Assembly (NCBI GenBank): GCA_964058845.1
Contig: CAXKVR010000340.1
Coordinates: 1 to 48,244, forward strand
From: Carex sylvatica
Lineage: Eukaryota > Streptophyta > Magnoliopsida > Poales > Cyperaceae
Direction of reading: 5' to 3'
Length of the DNA: 48,244 nucleotides
Under the pieces are notes generated by a model. It was not told where the DNA came from, ran no database searches, and worked only from the letters and a program-made list of their open reading frames with translations. A program made the position numbers and the translations under genes. Positions 37,332 through 48,244 of the stretch are shown here, one piece after another (within the stretch, counting starts at the first letter, position 1; the number at the start of each line of letters is the position of its first letter).

Positions 37332-38525
37332 TATATACATGAGATCAGATTTTTCATTTTTCTTTTATATATGTAGAAAATCACCAATCTACATATTTGG
37401 GATCATCCGAAAATAGTGATTTTATATTAAAAGAATATCAAAATATGCTTAAAAACTGTAAATTTTGAATAAAACATGCTTAAAAAAATATTAAAATATG
37501 CATATTACTATATTAGCGTAGCTTCACTCACTGAATAAAACATGTTGTTGCGATGTGACAGTGGACAACTTTGGAGTGTGTAACAGTAGGCTGATGGACC
37601 AAAGAACGACTTCGGGGTGGCTAATTTCACAGATCAGCCTACTCATGCGTGAGAGATTTTCAACCTTGGTCCAGTCAATGAAAATGCATCATCTCACCCA
37701 ATGGATCGTTCCAAAAACAAACTTTAGGAGTCTTCTTTAAAAATCGTATTTATATAGTAATACAGAGGATACGAGTTCCTCGCAAGGGCCATTAGTGAAG
37801 TATTGCTCCAACCTTTTCAATTCCTCATCGCGCCAAAATTTTGCGCACCGGATATATATATGCACCACAGATCAGAAACCCTCTGTACAATAGCAACATC
37901 TTACGTGACTATAGAAAAAAGAAAATTAAACAGTAGTGTGCAACACAACGAACTAAAATTACCTAAGGTACCTCAAATCTTGCGTCTAGATCTTGACCAT
38001 CCAATCTGCAACAGCACGAATTAAAGTGGATCATTGCATTCCACCTCTGATGGATTGGTCCAGATTCTAATCAGACGTTCTGAATCTAAACTCAAAATTT
38101 GAGTTAAAGAATTCTAACTCATGCAATTACGACGGTGCATGTTCTGTACTCTTTCCCCTAAAAAGAAAATGTCTTGTATTCTTATTACAATAGGTAGTCT
38201 GAAGTATACAGCAAGGTACGAATAATTAGCAAATAATTCTCGAATAAAACATTTTTTTTATGTTTTTAAATTGAACACTGAATAAAATGCAAAAAAGGTA
38301 TTGTATGTTTTATTTACGAATCACGAATTATTCATGAATAAAATGCGGAAAAGCACGATTTTTTTGTGTTATTTTTTTTTTACTTCCTTGTGGTGCTGAA
38401 TTATCTCGAATTGTATCTGAATTATTTCTGAATCACGAACTTTTGACCTCACCGAACTGAACCTGAATAATTCATTTGTCACTATGGTCTTAAGCCTCCG
38501 TCTCGTTCTGAATTCGCATCCTTTA
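37332..38525. other. Spacer 3' of the LINE
   Basis: No gene recognised. The 37985-38095 segment resembles the region upstream of TPLATE (26020-26120). Short frames at 37555-38024 have no domains. Confidence 0.45.
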
Positions 38526-38953
38526 AGATGAGTAAGGCTTAGGTGCTATGGATAGCATAAGACCTTATGTGCTACGGTTTCAAAAACCTATCGTATAAAT
38601 TTCAATTTTGATATGAGTAGCTCAATAAATTTGGTTATATAATGAACTTGTAGAATATCAATTTCTACAATTTTTTGAAAAAAAATACTATTTTTTTATG
38701 ATTTACAAAAGATGACAAAAAATAACCTAAAATATTGATAATTTTCTTATATTTTTAAGTTATTTTTCACCATCTTTCATAAATTATAAAAAATAGTAAA
38801 AAATTTAAAATACAGTAAAACTTGATATTCTATAAATTCATTATATAACTAATTTATTAAGCTACTTAAATCAAAGTTTGAAGTTTATACGATAAATTTT
38901 TAAACCTTAGTACGAAAAGCCTGCTACGCATAGCAGCTAAATCTTACTCATCT
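38526..38953. mobile_element. Foldback MITE, possibly TA-flanked
   Basis: A 428-bp near-palindrome with ends AGATGAGTAAGGCTTAG and, inverted, AGATGAGTAAGATTTAG, both followed by TGCTATG(G/C)(A/G)TAGCA. TA lies immediately outside both ends (38524-38525 and 38954-38955). Interior arms share AATATCAATTT/TTGATATTCTA-type and TTATATAATGAA/TTCATTATATAA blocks. The family is unclear; TA flanks fit Tc1/mariner-type MITEs but the termini do not match the usual Stowaway consensus. Confidence 0.6.
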
Positions 38954-38959
38954 TACTCT

Positions 38960-39106
38960 AAGATATCTCAACCTTTGAGTGTTTTTTTATGAAATATCAA
39001 CCGTTCAAATATGTTCTACACGAATCTCAAAGCACAAATAATACTCTTCTAAGAAATCTCAACCTTTGAGTTTTTTATGAAATATCAAACGTTCAAATAT
39101 GTTCTA
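38960..39106. repeat. Imperfect tandem repeat upstream of the NPF gene
   Basis: Units at 38960-39017 and 39051-39106 share CTCAACCTTTGAGT, ATGAAATATCAA and CGTTCAAATATGTTCTA. They are separated by 33 bp and lie about 200-350 bp before the NPF start codon. CTCAACCTTTGAG is itself a short inverted repeat. Confidence 0.7.
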
Positions 39107-39308
39107 AGAAATCTCCGAATAGGTCACTCAAAAGTTAGAGATATCTCGGATGATTCGTTCTGTCGGATCCCCATATTACATTCACTGATTGACCACCACG
39201 GTGCTCTTCCTGTCAAATCTGCAAAATATCAAATCAAATTATCAATATACACGATCTTCTCGAAAGAAACATCTTAGATACACAGCTGAGCAGAGCATCA
39301 CCTTTCCC

Positions 39309-42300
39309 ATGGCGGCCGCGGTGGACTACTGGAGTACCCCCGCCTCCCCCTCCCCCTCCTCCACTGGTGGATGGACCTCCGCTCTCTTTATCATAGGTAA
39401 GAATGTAAGATCAATATTTTATCTGACGGTAATTTACCATTGTGGTGTTAATTTTTGCTTTTTCCTTTGAAGGTGTGGAGATGGCAGAGCGGTTTGCCTA
39501 TTACGGGATAACATCGAATCTGATAACCTACCTCACGGGGCCATTGAGAGAATCAACTGCTGCTGGAGCCGCAAATGAGAACGCCTGGTCAGGTGCTGCC
39601 TCGTCACTGGCATTAGTCGGCGCTTTTCTCGCCGATTCGTGGCTTGGTCGGTACCGTACCGTACTGTACTCCTCTGTCCTTGCTTTCTTTGTAAGGTCTT
39701 CTCGTGTCAGTTTTTTTGTGTATTTACAATAATAAATTCTTCCCTTTGATTATATGTTTTTTGCTCCTTTTTTGCTCTATTTTAGTATACAATTCACCGC
39801 AAATTTTGTCTGTAACAACTTCAAGGATTCTGTTTCCTTTCTTGAAATCGTCCCATTATTTTCTCCAGTTCGCCAATTCTCATGCGATTACCGCAATTTT
39901 CGCCAGTTGACCTTTTTGAAGATATATATATTTTTTAATTTTCAGAGAACCTCTCTCTGGTTCCCTGATTTTTTTTCCAATTTAGAAACTGAAGAAAAAA
40001 AAATAACAGTAACCATTTTAAATTCACAGTAATCAGTTGAAATTATTGTAAGAATAATCGAGTGGATCACATGTCCAAAGAGCAACAGTAACCATTTTAA
40101 GTTCTAGGACCAATAATTGAAAATGTTTGGTGGACGTAGAAAAACATGTACCTGCTTTTCTTTCTGCAATACTGGTTCTATGTAGCCAGAAATAATCCGT
40201 ACAAGTGAGCCTATGTTACTTACAAAAGTACTTACAAGTTTTTTTTTGGAAAGGGTTCATGGAAGTGCTTTTGAGCCGTGTTTCCAACTAACTGTTTCAC
40301 CTGTACAGATATTAACCTAGAAAAATCCTTATTCCGCTTGTTGGCAAATGGCAATAGTTTTTTCTTCATTTGTTAGAACCATTGTTGGCAAAAGTTATCG
40401 GCTTAATGCTTGATGGTGGATTGTATTTTTTTCAAGGGGGAATTTCACGTGTACCTGCAATATATCATATTTCACATATATTCATGTGAAACCCAAAATT
40501 CTTAATTAGACACTCCTGCTAAACCATCAAAATATTATGACCCAGATAGCATTATTTTACCACATCTTTGAAGTTAATATTGTTCATGAAAAATTCTATA
40601 TTTGAGAACCTTTCATAACTTGATTTGAAAAATATTGTTAAGGTTGTCAACATTATTCATAAGATTTCATGTTTATAGTGAAATATGAGATAATTTGAGG
40701 TTTCGCAAGGGTACAGGAGAATTTTTTCTCTTCAGTTTATAATGGTAATGGATTTTTAGAATCTTATGTAAGCCTCAAAAATAAAAGTAAGTTGACGATT
40801 TTGGAATCCCAAGTGCTAGCTCCTTTTATATTATTATTGTTAGTTGTAAGATGATTATTGCACAGATCTCTAAGGTACCAACTCCCAGTAATTGAATGAG
40901 GATTTTACCTAATCCAATTAGTTAATATATGATTTGCTATTTGCTGGTGATTAACTTTTTTTAAAGTAATAACAAACGCTAAGTTGAAGCTGGTATTTCT
41001 TGAGACTTGGTTACCTTTTTTAATTTTATGACCTTTTTTGTCCTTTTTGTACATAAATTTGAAACCATGACCGCTTAGCTTGCACTGCAGGTATATTAGT
41101 CCATTTAGCATCATTGTTTTAAGAGCAAACCTAGGGTGTGATGTGCTCACCAAGAGAGTTTGATGAGCACAACTCCAAAAGTATATCGGATCGACGTCAA
41201 ATGCCGAATCCAAACCGTTGAAATCCATGTACTTCATGAGTGATGCATATACATGCAAAATTTTGAAAGTTTCGAGTTTATTTGCTACAAGGTCAAGCGG
41301 TCAAAGAAATAATAAAAATTGAATATATAAAATAACTTATAAATTAACTTATAAAATATTTATTTCTTTGACCGCTTGACCGTGTAGCAAATACACTCGA
41401 AACTTTCAAAATTTTGCATGTCTATGCATCACTCATGAAGTACATGGATTTCAACGGTTTGGATTCGGCGTATGGAGTCAATCCGATGAACTTTTGGAGT
41501 TGTGCTCACCAAACCCTCTTGGTGAGCACATCACACCCTAGCCTTACTCTTGTTTTAATGTTTTTGTTGGTTGATCTTAGGTCAAAAGGCGAAAATAACT
41601 ACATTCATTCTAAAAAAAAGGTGAAAAGAATTAACATAAATATAATCTCTTATCAATCTTCATCTTGAAACATCAAAAAATAAACAGCTAAACAGAAAAT
41701 GAGATAATGAGTTGGTAAAATACCAGCTATAAAATCTTATTTGACAAAATTGCCTTTATTTGCATTTTGTCTGACAATGAAAACATTTATAATCTGTTTA
41801 CCACGGACTTATCAACAATACATTCAGGGTCTTGGAATGCTGACTCTCTCCGCCACGCTCCCCTCCCTCAAGCCTCCTGAATGTACCACAATCAAAGGTG
41901 AAATTGTCTCATGCCCCTCGCCATCGACTTTCCAAGTGGCATTCTTTTTCTTCTCTCTCTATCTCATTGCTCTGGCACATGGGGGCCACAAGCCCTGCAC
42001 ACAGGCCTTTGGTGCCGATCAGTTTGATACCAGAAACCCTGCAGAAAGTGCTTCCAGAAGTTCCTTTTTTAACTACTGGTACTTTGGTGTCTGTACTGGT
42101 ACCATTACTGCCCAATTAGTACTCAATTATATACAGGACAATTACGGATGGGCACTAGGATTTGGGATACCATTTGTGGCAGTGGGGGTATCACTGGTGG
42201 CCTTTTTTGTCGGAAGAAAGACTTACTGGTACCTTCCTGTTGCAACAGAAAGCCCTTTTGTCATGATTTTTCAGGTGTGGGGTGAGTCAGCTAAGAAGAA

Positions 42301-43562
42301 ATGGAGGCGGCTCACTTCTAGATTTGATGATGCCAGGGAAACACTTTTGCCCGATAAGAGCAACCAACTTGGGTAATTCTTAGTCTTGCATGGTGATTAC
42401 TGATTAGTGAGCAAGTGCATTAACAATTGTAATTTAATAGGGATTAGATCTTCTAGATGAGCTATCACCTTATTGGCAGTAATGAACCTATTGAAAGATT
42501 CAAGCTCAGTTTGATCTTTTGAGTCTTTGAAGGAAATGTGAAAAACAAAGCAAGGGATGTTACATAGTTTGCAGTCAATTTATAAACTAGTAAGCCCTGC
42601 ATTGCTAGCATGTTGTTAGCACTAATAGATAATTAGTTGAAGAATAGGGACAGCATATTATACCAGCATGTAAATTTAGCTAGCATTGAATGGTGTGCGA
42701 TTTATGCTGCATTTGTGACCTGGATCTAACATCTGTGCTCAAAATTTCTTCTGTGCAAACCAGGTATGTTGAAAACACAACACCACATGAAATTTCTTCT
42801 CAATCTAATAGCAAAATGAGTGAAGAAGAGGTTAAATCCCTTGCACGGCTCTTCCCTCTCTGGTCAACCTGTGTAGTGTATGCCATGGTCTTTGCACAAC
42901 CACCTACTCTTTTCACCAAGCAAGGCAGCACCATGGAGCGCCACATAGGACCCAGGTTCCAGATCCCTGCAGCTGCCCTGCAGTCCTGCATCAGTATCAC
43001 CACTATCATATTCCTCCCAATTTATGATTCGTTCCTTGTACCGTTCATTCAAAAATTGACAGGCCAACCCTCTGGGTTAACCATGCTGCAACGAATTGGG
43101 ACTGGTATGCTTCTCTCAGTGCTGTCTACAGTTCTTGCAGCACTGGTGGAAATGAGGCGATTGATGGTAGCAAGAGATTCTGGTTTGGTGGATAGACCCG
43201 ATGTTACAGTACCAATGAGCATCTGGTGGTTGGCCCCACAGAATATTATTTTTGGGATCTCTGATGCCTTTGCAACTGTTGGGCTGCAAGAGTTTTTCTA
43301 CGACCAGGTACCAGATTGTCTTAGGAGTTTAGGGGTTGCATTGTATTTGTGTATATTTGGTATAGGGAGGTTTTCTAGTGGCTTCCTTATTTCCATTATA
43401 GATGGAGTCACTGGAGGGAAAGAAGAGGGGTGGTTTGCAAATAATTTGAACAAGGCACACATTGATTATTTTTTCTGGCTTCTTGCTGGACTCGGTTTTG
43501 CTTCTTTTATGGTGTACTTGTGGTTTGCAAAATCATATGTTTATAAGATAAAGATGAGATGA
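39309..43562 (+). CDS. NPF (NRT1/PTR family) proton-coupled transporter
   Basis: Four exons, 39309-39396, 39473-39690, 41828-42372, 42764-43562, join in frame to 549 residues, slightly short for the family (about 560-600). Visible: proton-coupling E-x-x-E-R motif EMAER at 32-36 followed by [94 protein letters not shown]. These are the standard POT/PTR signatures on a 12-helix major-facilitator protein of the plasma membrane or tonoplast. It resembles the NPF5 subfamily, but the substrate (nitrate, peptide, hormone or other) cannot be told. The cytosolic loop (about 250-310) lacks the usual F-L-x-K-A block. Intron 2 (2.1 kb) contains a MULE-type MITE. Confidence 0.9.
41123..41549. mobile_element. 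Foldback MULE-type MITE in NPF intron 2
   Basis: 427 bp. Left end GAGCAAACCTAGGGTGTGAT; right end inverted GAGTAAGGCTAGGGTGTGAT. Arms of about 190 bp are near-identical inverted copies. The flanking 9-mers TTGTTTTAA at 41114-41122 and 41550-41558 are identical, as for MULE insertion. The mirror-image small frames found in both arms (minus 40905-41258, plus 41414-41668) are artefacts of the repeat. Confidence 0.9.
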
Positions 43563-43653
43563 GCATTCTTCCGTTCTACATATATTTTTGTTTCAAATGC
43601 AAAATCATATGTTTATAAGATAAGATGAGATGAGATGAGCATTCTTCCGTTCT
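43527..43653. repeat. Tandem duplication over the NPF stop codon
   Basis: Units at 43527-43577 and 43599-43653 share GCAAAATCATATGTTTATAA and GAGATGAGCATTCTTCCGTT. The first contains the final codons and stop of the NPF gene; the second lies in the 3' UTR, 72 bp on, with an extra GAGAT repeat. Confidence 0.8.
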
Positions 43654-44354
43654 CAATATTTTATTCAAGTAGAATTGTATTTAATGATGCGAAGTATTGA
43701 TTTATATTCATGTCCCCAGGCATAAGTCAGCCATTAGATACAGATAATTTTCAATCCATTATTTGCACAAGTTATCAGCAGCTCTTAGTTTTCTTGCTCG
43801 ATTCAATTTTAGCTTCACTGATTAACAAAAAAAGCTTCCCACCCCACCAGAATAAAAAAGAAAAAAAATTAAACACTACCCATATAAGGCAAACAAATAA
43901 GAGATCCAATGCCAAGGGTTATTGATATCAAATGGTGTCACCTTTTAATTTTATGCTTAAATTATTTAAGTCATTAGATATGTTTAAGTTATCTCAATTA
44001 CATGTATATAATAGATTATGAAATTTTAACTTTATTTCGATGACCATAAAAAAAAAAAGATTATATTGCCAACATTTGATGAACCTTTAACCGAACGAGC
44101 TAAGCAATTTCTAAAATATACACACAAAAGCCCAAAACTTATTGGGCCTTGGTAAAACCCTACCCCGTGTAAAAAAACTCTTTGAAGAGCAAGCCTATAT
44201 TGCATGCTAATAAAGCGCATCTTTTTTACATACCAAAATACTGGGCTACCTCATGCATCATTTATCAGAAGAAAAAAAAAATTATAACGAAAAATAAGCA
44301 TAGAGAGTAGGGTTGAGAGAGACTTCAACAAAAGAGTGCAAGTTTGGGAAAGAT
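43654..44354. other. Convergent 3' region between NPF and CHFR-like genes
   Basis: Short A/T-rich DNA with no gene. It should contain the two 3' UTRs. The frame at 43710-43925 has no domain. Confidence 0.45.
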
Positions 44355-47300
44355 TTAAGGGTTTCCTCTGGTGGGGCGACACACATGGTTTCTTTTGCGA
44401 GCATGGTCGATATTATGGCGTTGGGTTCGACAAAGATACCCATACCAGCAGTTCTCTCTGTCATGCTGCATGGAGAACATGTTTAGAGAAAACATTGTTA
44501 GGTAGCAGTAAAATCATAGGGCTTAAGAAGTGAAAATTTTCGATGATTAGTAATAATTTCTACTCAGAGAGGGAGAGAGAGAGCACGTACAGGTCTAGGC
44601 AATGATACTCGATACCAGTATAAGAGGAAATCCACAAATTTGTCATAACAGGAACTGCAATCATAATAATCTCTTAGTATTCCAATCTAAAGCTCTAGAA
44701 GAATCAAAATTCAAGGTCAATATGACATATTAGTGTGAAAAAGAAATATCATTACTTGCATAAGTGGGTATTGGAAGTGATTGTGCCGTGATTATGCAGC
44801 TGTAATATCTCACGATCTAAAACAGACCAAAAGAAATTTCTGTTAATTGTTTGGAATTGTAACACCAAAAGTTCACAACTACTCTGAAAATAAAATAATA
44901 AAAATAAACAAGAACAACCTACCCATCTCCTTGTTGTCAAACTTCGCAATCCAATCTGAAATTAGAGCTTGCAAAGTCTTTCCAGAATTTTGTATGCACC
45001 TCTCAGTGATCTTTACAAAAAAATGAAAAGACGAAACTTTATTGTTATGTCATGTATGTGTGTGTATTATGAAATAATGCATGTACAAGTACTTAAAAAA
45101 CAATCTGAAGCATTACTGTTGTGTTAAATTACTTAAATATGTACATACTTCTCTCTCAAAAGGATTACTTTCATGCACTGAATCGGGAATCCTGGAGATG
45201 GTCCTTTCAGAGATCTACAGTATTAAAATAAGTCAAAAAATGTGACTATTTCATTTATGTCAGAATGAGAAAAATGTTTACTTAATGGTTCTCAGGGTGA
45301 CCATACTGGTTCTGGTTTGTTTTGGAATATCACATTTTTTTTTTCTTTTTTTCATGGAAGTTTCCTATCTTGGCAGCTAGTCAAGGATTGTTGTGCCAAG
45401 AAAATGGGTGTGGTCAATTTAATTGCTCCAGAAATTACAAGAATAGTAATGCAGACAAGACCTAACAAAGCTGGAGTTGTAGAAAAAAAAAAGTTGTAAG
45501 AAGGAATTAAGAAAAACGCATTACTGGCTTGAGTGTTGCCGGTTGGCAGATGAGATTATATTGATTTGAATCCAGACCTTGTGCATGCCAATAAGCTCCA
45601 CATAATACTCTACTACATCCTGTGCCTGCATAAAGACATAATTTACAAGCTTAACAGCATGTGAACAAAATTAAATGTCAAAGCTTGCAGTTTGACTTGA
45701 AGAAAGCCAGTAACATGAATAAGAAAATGAGATAAGATAATTAAAAATAATAATACTCACAGTGCTGAGGTACACCAATTGTAGGTCTAGATGGCATCAA
45801 CCCACCACACTCCTGACATTGCAAGTGGGTCATTCCTGCGTTACATCTAAATCCATCCATTTCTGTCCCTACACCATATAAATTTTGTATGGTTCTTAAC
45901 AAAGGAAATTAAGAGATAAAAGGAGACATGGCTAAGATGAAACCAGTACTGCTAAAACTAAGTACTGAAAACAAAAATCCCTATTATTATGTTTTTCAGC
46001 TTAATAAATCAATGACAGATTGCATAATATTTAAACATTTATTCTTTGATAGAGTTATGAATTATCCAAGATATGTAATCCTTTCAAAGATACAAAAATA
46101 GAATCCCACAATAAATGAGCTTATAAAAACTAAATTTTTGTTACCGCACTGAGGGCAAGGGACATCAGGATTGTCACTCTCATCATTTAAGGCAATAAAT
46201 GGCCTTTTTCTAGGGTTTTTCTTCTGCCCCAAAACCTAAGATGCATTAATAAAAAAAGTAACTAAAAAAAGGGGGTTTGTGATGATATAAAGCACAAATC
46301 AATTCGGGAAGAAATAGAAACTAAATAAAAAAAGGCAGAGCTAGAATAGTGCTAATGGATATAAATAACCTAACAAAAGGTACAAGAATTCAACAAATGC
46401 ATTAAAATACAACTGAACTTGGGGAACAAATATGCACAGGTCTAAATTCATCCAAAGGATTACAAAAGTGTTAATCATAACTAGATGATGCAATTAGAAT
46501 CCAGATTGGAACATATTTCACTTAAAATTTAGAACTTGCTTTACTTTTAAAAGACTCCTATTTGTTGGTTTAATTAGAATTAACAATTGAACTCACAAGG
46601 GTTGACTTAACAGAGGCATAGGAATTTAACAGCGCAATTTCCTCATCAGAACGTTTTAATGAAGAAAAGCTTTTAAGTATAGCCTACAACAAAATAAGAA
46701 GAACTCTGTCAGCATTTTGAAAACTACATGATAACACAAAAAGTTGATAAAATAACCCAATCACTCATAAGGAAAAAAAAATGAAGGGAAACCTACCTTC
46801 TCAATGTTTTGCAAATAGTGGTTTTTCCCCACAGAATGCACTATGGCACGGCATTGTGGGCAAGGAAGATTTTGTGCTTTATCACGTGACCCATTTGAAG
46901 ATTTTCTCAGCCACTCTGAGAAGCACCCATTGCTTTTGAAGGTGAAAAAGAAGGAAAAAAAATAAGTAAATGACATAGAACCCATTTCTTTTTATGATTA
47001 GAAACACAGAAAAGAATTCCCAACAATACCCAGTATCTTTTCAAATAGTTTGTGCAAAAAACCAAAAGATTTGATAAATAAGATGGAGCTTGTATACTCC
47101 ATCAATTATTGGTATTCCATCAAAGTTTATCTTCCTCATAAACTCATCATCAAGCCAAAAGCAACTCAATCAAAATAAGAGTTTGACCTCCAAAATAAGA
47201 CAAGATACTAGAATAAGAATCATGTCACCTAATTCAGTACCGATACAAAGTAAAATACGGTGTTATTTGCAAATTTATTAAAACTCAAAAAAAGTATAAT

Positions 47301-47817
47301 TGCAACAAAAACCTGAAGAACAAGAAGGAACCCAGGTAGAGGATATATTACCAGAAGTTGTGGAGGCAAGGTGCAACTGTCACAACATCATGCCATATGT
47401 TCAAGCATATGCTACATTTGGCATCATCAACATCAACTTCTATCTGGCAATATGACAGAAATTTTAGTTTCTATAATTAATAACCAAATAAAAAAAGACA
47501 GACTATAATAACTACCTTTAAGCTCTTTATGTCAGGATTTGGTGAAAGTGCCATTTGGAATGTATAACTCAGAAAGCCTGAAAAGTATGTTAACAAATAT
47601 GCAATTAATGATGCATGTCCAATGGATCATCAATGATTGATGATGCAATTAATAAAAAATGCTATAAGAACAATATTAAAAGAAAATTCTTTTAAGACCC
47701 TATAGAGTATACATACCTTCTCTATTGGGGCCTGAAACAATTTCTGCCCCATTTTTAATTCCAACTACTTCTGCTCCAGCAGCAACCAGATTTCCATCAA
47801 CAATTATTCCAGTTGAA
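44355..47817 (-). CDS. CHFR: CHFR-like E3 ubiquitin ligase (FHA-RING-PBZ), 5' end off window
   Basis: Thirteen minus-strand exons: 47817-47717, 47577-47516, 47443-47352, 46932-46797, 46683-46597, 46235-46145, 45868-45761, 45625-45525, 45214-45149, 45010-44923, 44816-44756, 44654-44591, 44465-44355. They join in frame to the last ~390 codons. The first holds the end of an FHA domain (GIIVDGNLVAAGAEVVGIKN). A RING follows (CSICLNIWHDVVTVAPCLHN, then C-N-G-C-F-S-E-W, then CPQCRAIV). Next are CPQCG and CNAGMTHLQCQECGG, the CHFR Cys-rich region (CTGCSRVLCGAYWHAQ), ISERTISRIPDSV, and a C-terminal PBZ-like finger (CWYGYLC...HARKRNH). Animal CHFR is a ubiquitin ligase of a mitotic stress checkpoint that binds poly(ADP-ribose); the plant role is inferred. 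At least one upstream exon with the FHA start is beyond the right edge. Confidence 0.88.
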
Positions 47818-47872
47818 CTTCAGCAAATTAGAAAAGAAGAAAGTAAGTCCAGACAAGCATGATTGGCCCAGC

Positions 47873-48076
47873 CAGGGGGGCAAACCCCCCCCCCCCCCCC
47901 CCCCCCCCCAGAATTGATTTGTAATTAGGGTTAAATTTAGGATATATTCCTTGAATTATGATTGGTAATTAGGATTAGAAGTTAGCATTGTTTTTTTTTA
48001 TCTACTACCCAATTAGCTAATGGGTTTGAATCCGATTGGCTATTTAAACCCGATTCACTATTTTTTTTGCCCCCTG
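47873..48076. mobile_element. Possible small DNA element in a CHFR-like intron
   Basis: It begins CAGGGGGGCAAA and ends TTTTTTGCCCCCTG, an inverted pair. It includes a 25-C run (47885-47909). No target duplication is visible, so this may be chance. Confidence 0.3.
47885..47909 (+). repeat. 25-base poly-C tract
   Basis: An uninterrupted run of C, the longest G/C homopolymer in the window. Its length may be unreliable, because such runs are error-prone in sequencing and assembly. Confidence 0.85.
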
Positions 48077-48244
48077 ACGAAAATCATAGGGCTTAAGAAG
48101 TGAAAACATTGTTAGGAAGCAGTAAAATCGTAGTTCTCTGTCACGCTGCATGCGTTAAATTTAGGATAAATTCCTTGAATTATGATTGGTAATTAGGATT
48201 AGAAGTTAGAGCATTGGAAATTAGAAGTCAGAGCATTGTTTTTT
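47930..48244. repeat. Direct repeat at the right edge
   Basis: GTTAAATTTAGGATA followed by TTCCTTGAATTATGATTGG occurs at 47930-48000 and again from 48154 to the window end, with one or two changes and an extra short internal duplication (AGAGCATTG). Between them lies sequence copied from the 3' end of the CHFR-like gene (48081-48152). Confidence 0.75.

Noticed and set aside
40905..41668. Two similar small proteins encoded on opposite strands
   Set aside because: They are mirror images caused by the inverted arms of the foldback MITE at 41123-41549.

Overview
The window is nuclear DNA from a flowering plant. It has five spliced protein-coding genes with GT-AG introns, AT-rich spacers (roughly two-thirds A+T by eye), and many plant-type transposons. 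The GC-rich first exons of TPLATE and of the alpha/beta hydrolase, together with monocot-like TPLATE residues, suggest a monocot outside the grasses. That placement is inference and is weak.

Layout. 1-5700 is spacer holding a 421-bp foldback MULE-type MITE (291-711) and a 2.8-kb element with long inverted termini (1920-4723). 5711-9332 (+) is an 11-exon WD40 gene of the DMWD/WDR20 type. 10737-12042 (-) is a two-exon monoacylglycerol-lipase-like hydrolase, convergent with the WD40 gene. 12609-17900 is spacer with MITEs and a hAT-type element. 17932-25811 (-) is a complete 10-exon TPLATE gene. 26166-27768 has two hAT-type elements with near-perfect 8-bp target duplications. 30414-37331 is a decayed L1-type LINE whose reverse-transcriptase region is split by a 1,075-bp solo LTR with an exact 5-bp target duplication. 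39309-43562 (+) is a four-exon NPF (NRT1/PTR) transporter with a foldback MULE-MITE in its large intron. 44355-47817 (-) holds the last 13 exons of a CHFR-like ubiquitin ligase (FHA remnant, RING, Cys-rich region, PBZ-like zinc finger). Its 5' end lies off the right edge.

The genes do not form a functional cluster: endocytosis (TPLATE), deubiquitinase scaffolding (WD40), lipid or ester hydrolysis, peptide/nitrate-type transport and ubiquitin ligation are unrelated neighbours. Exon models were built by hand from splice sites, frame continuity and remembered family homology; all reading frames close. I see no convincing new multi-gene system. The most informative signals are the transposon footprints, a GC-AG intron, a plant-type PBZ variant in the CHFR-like protein, and a rearranged copy of that gene's 3' end in its own upstream intron.
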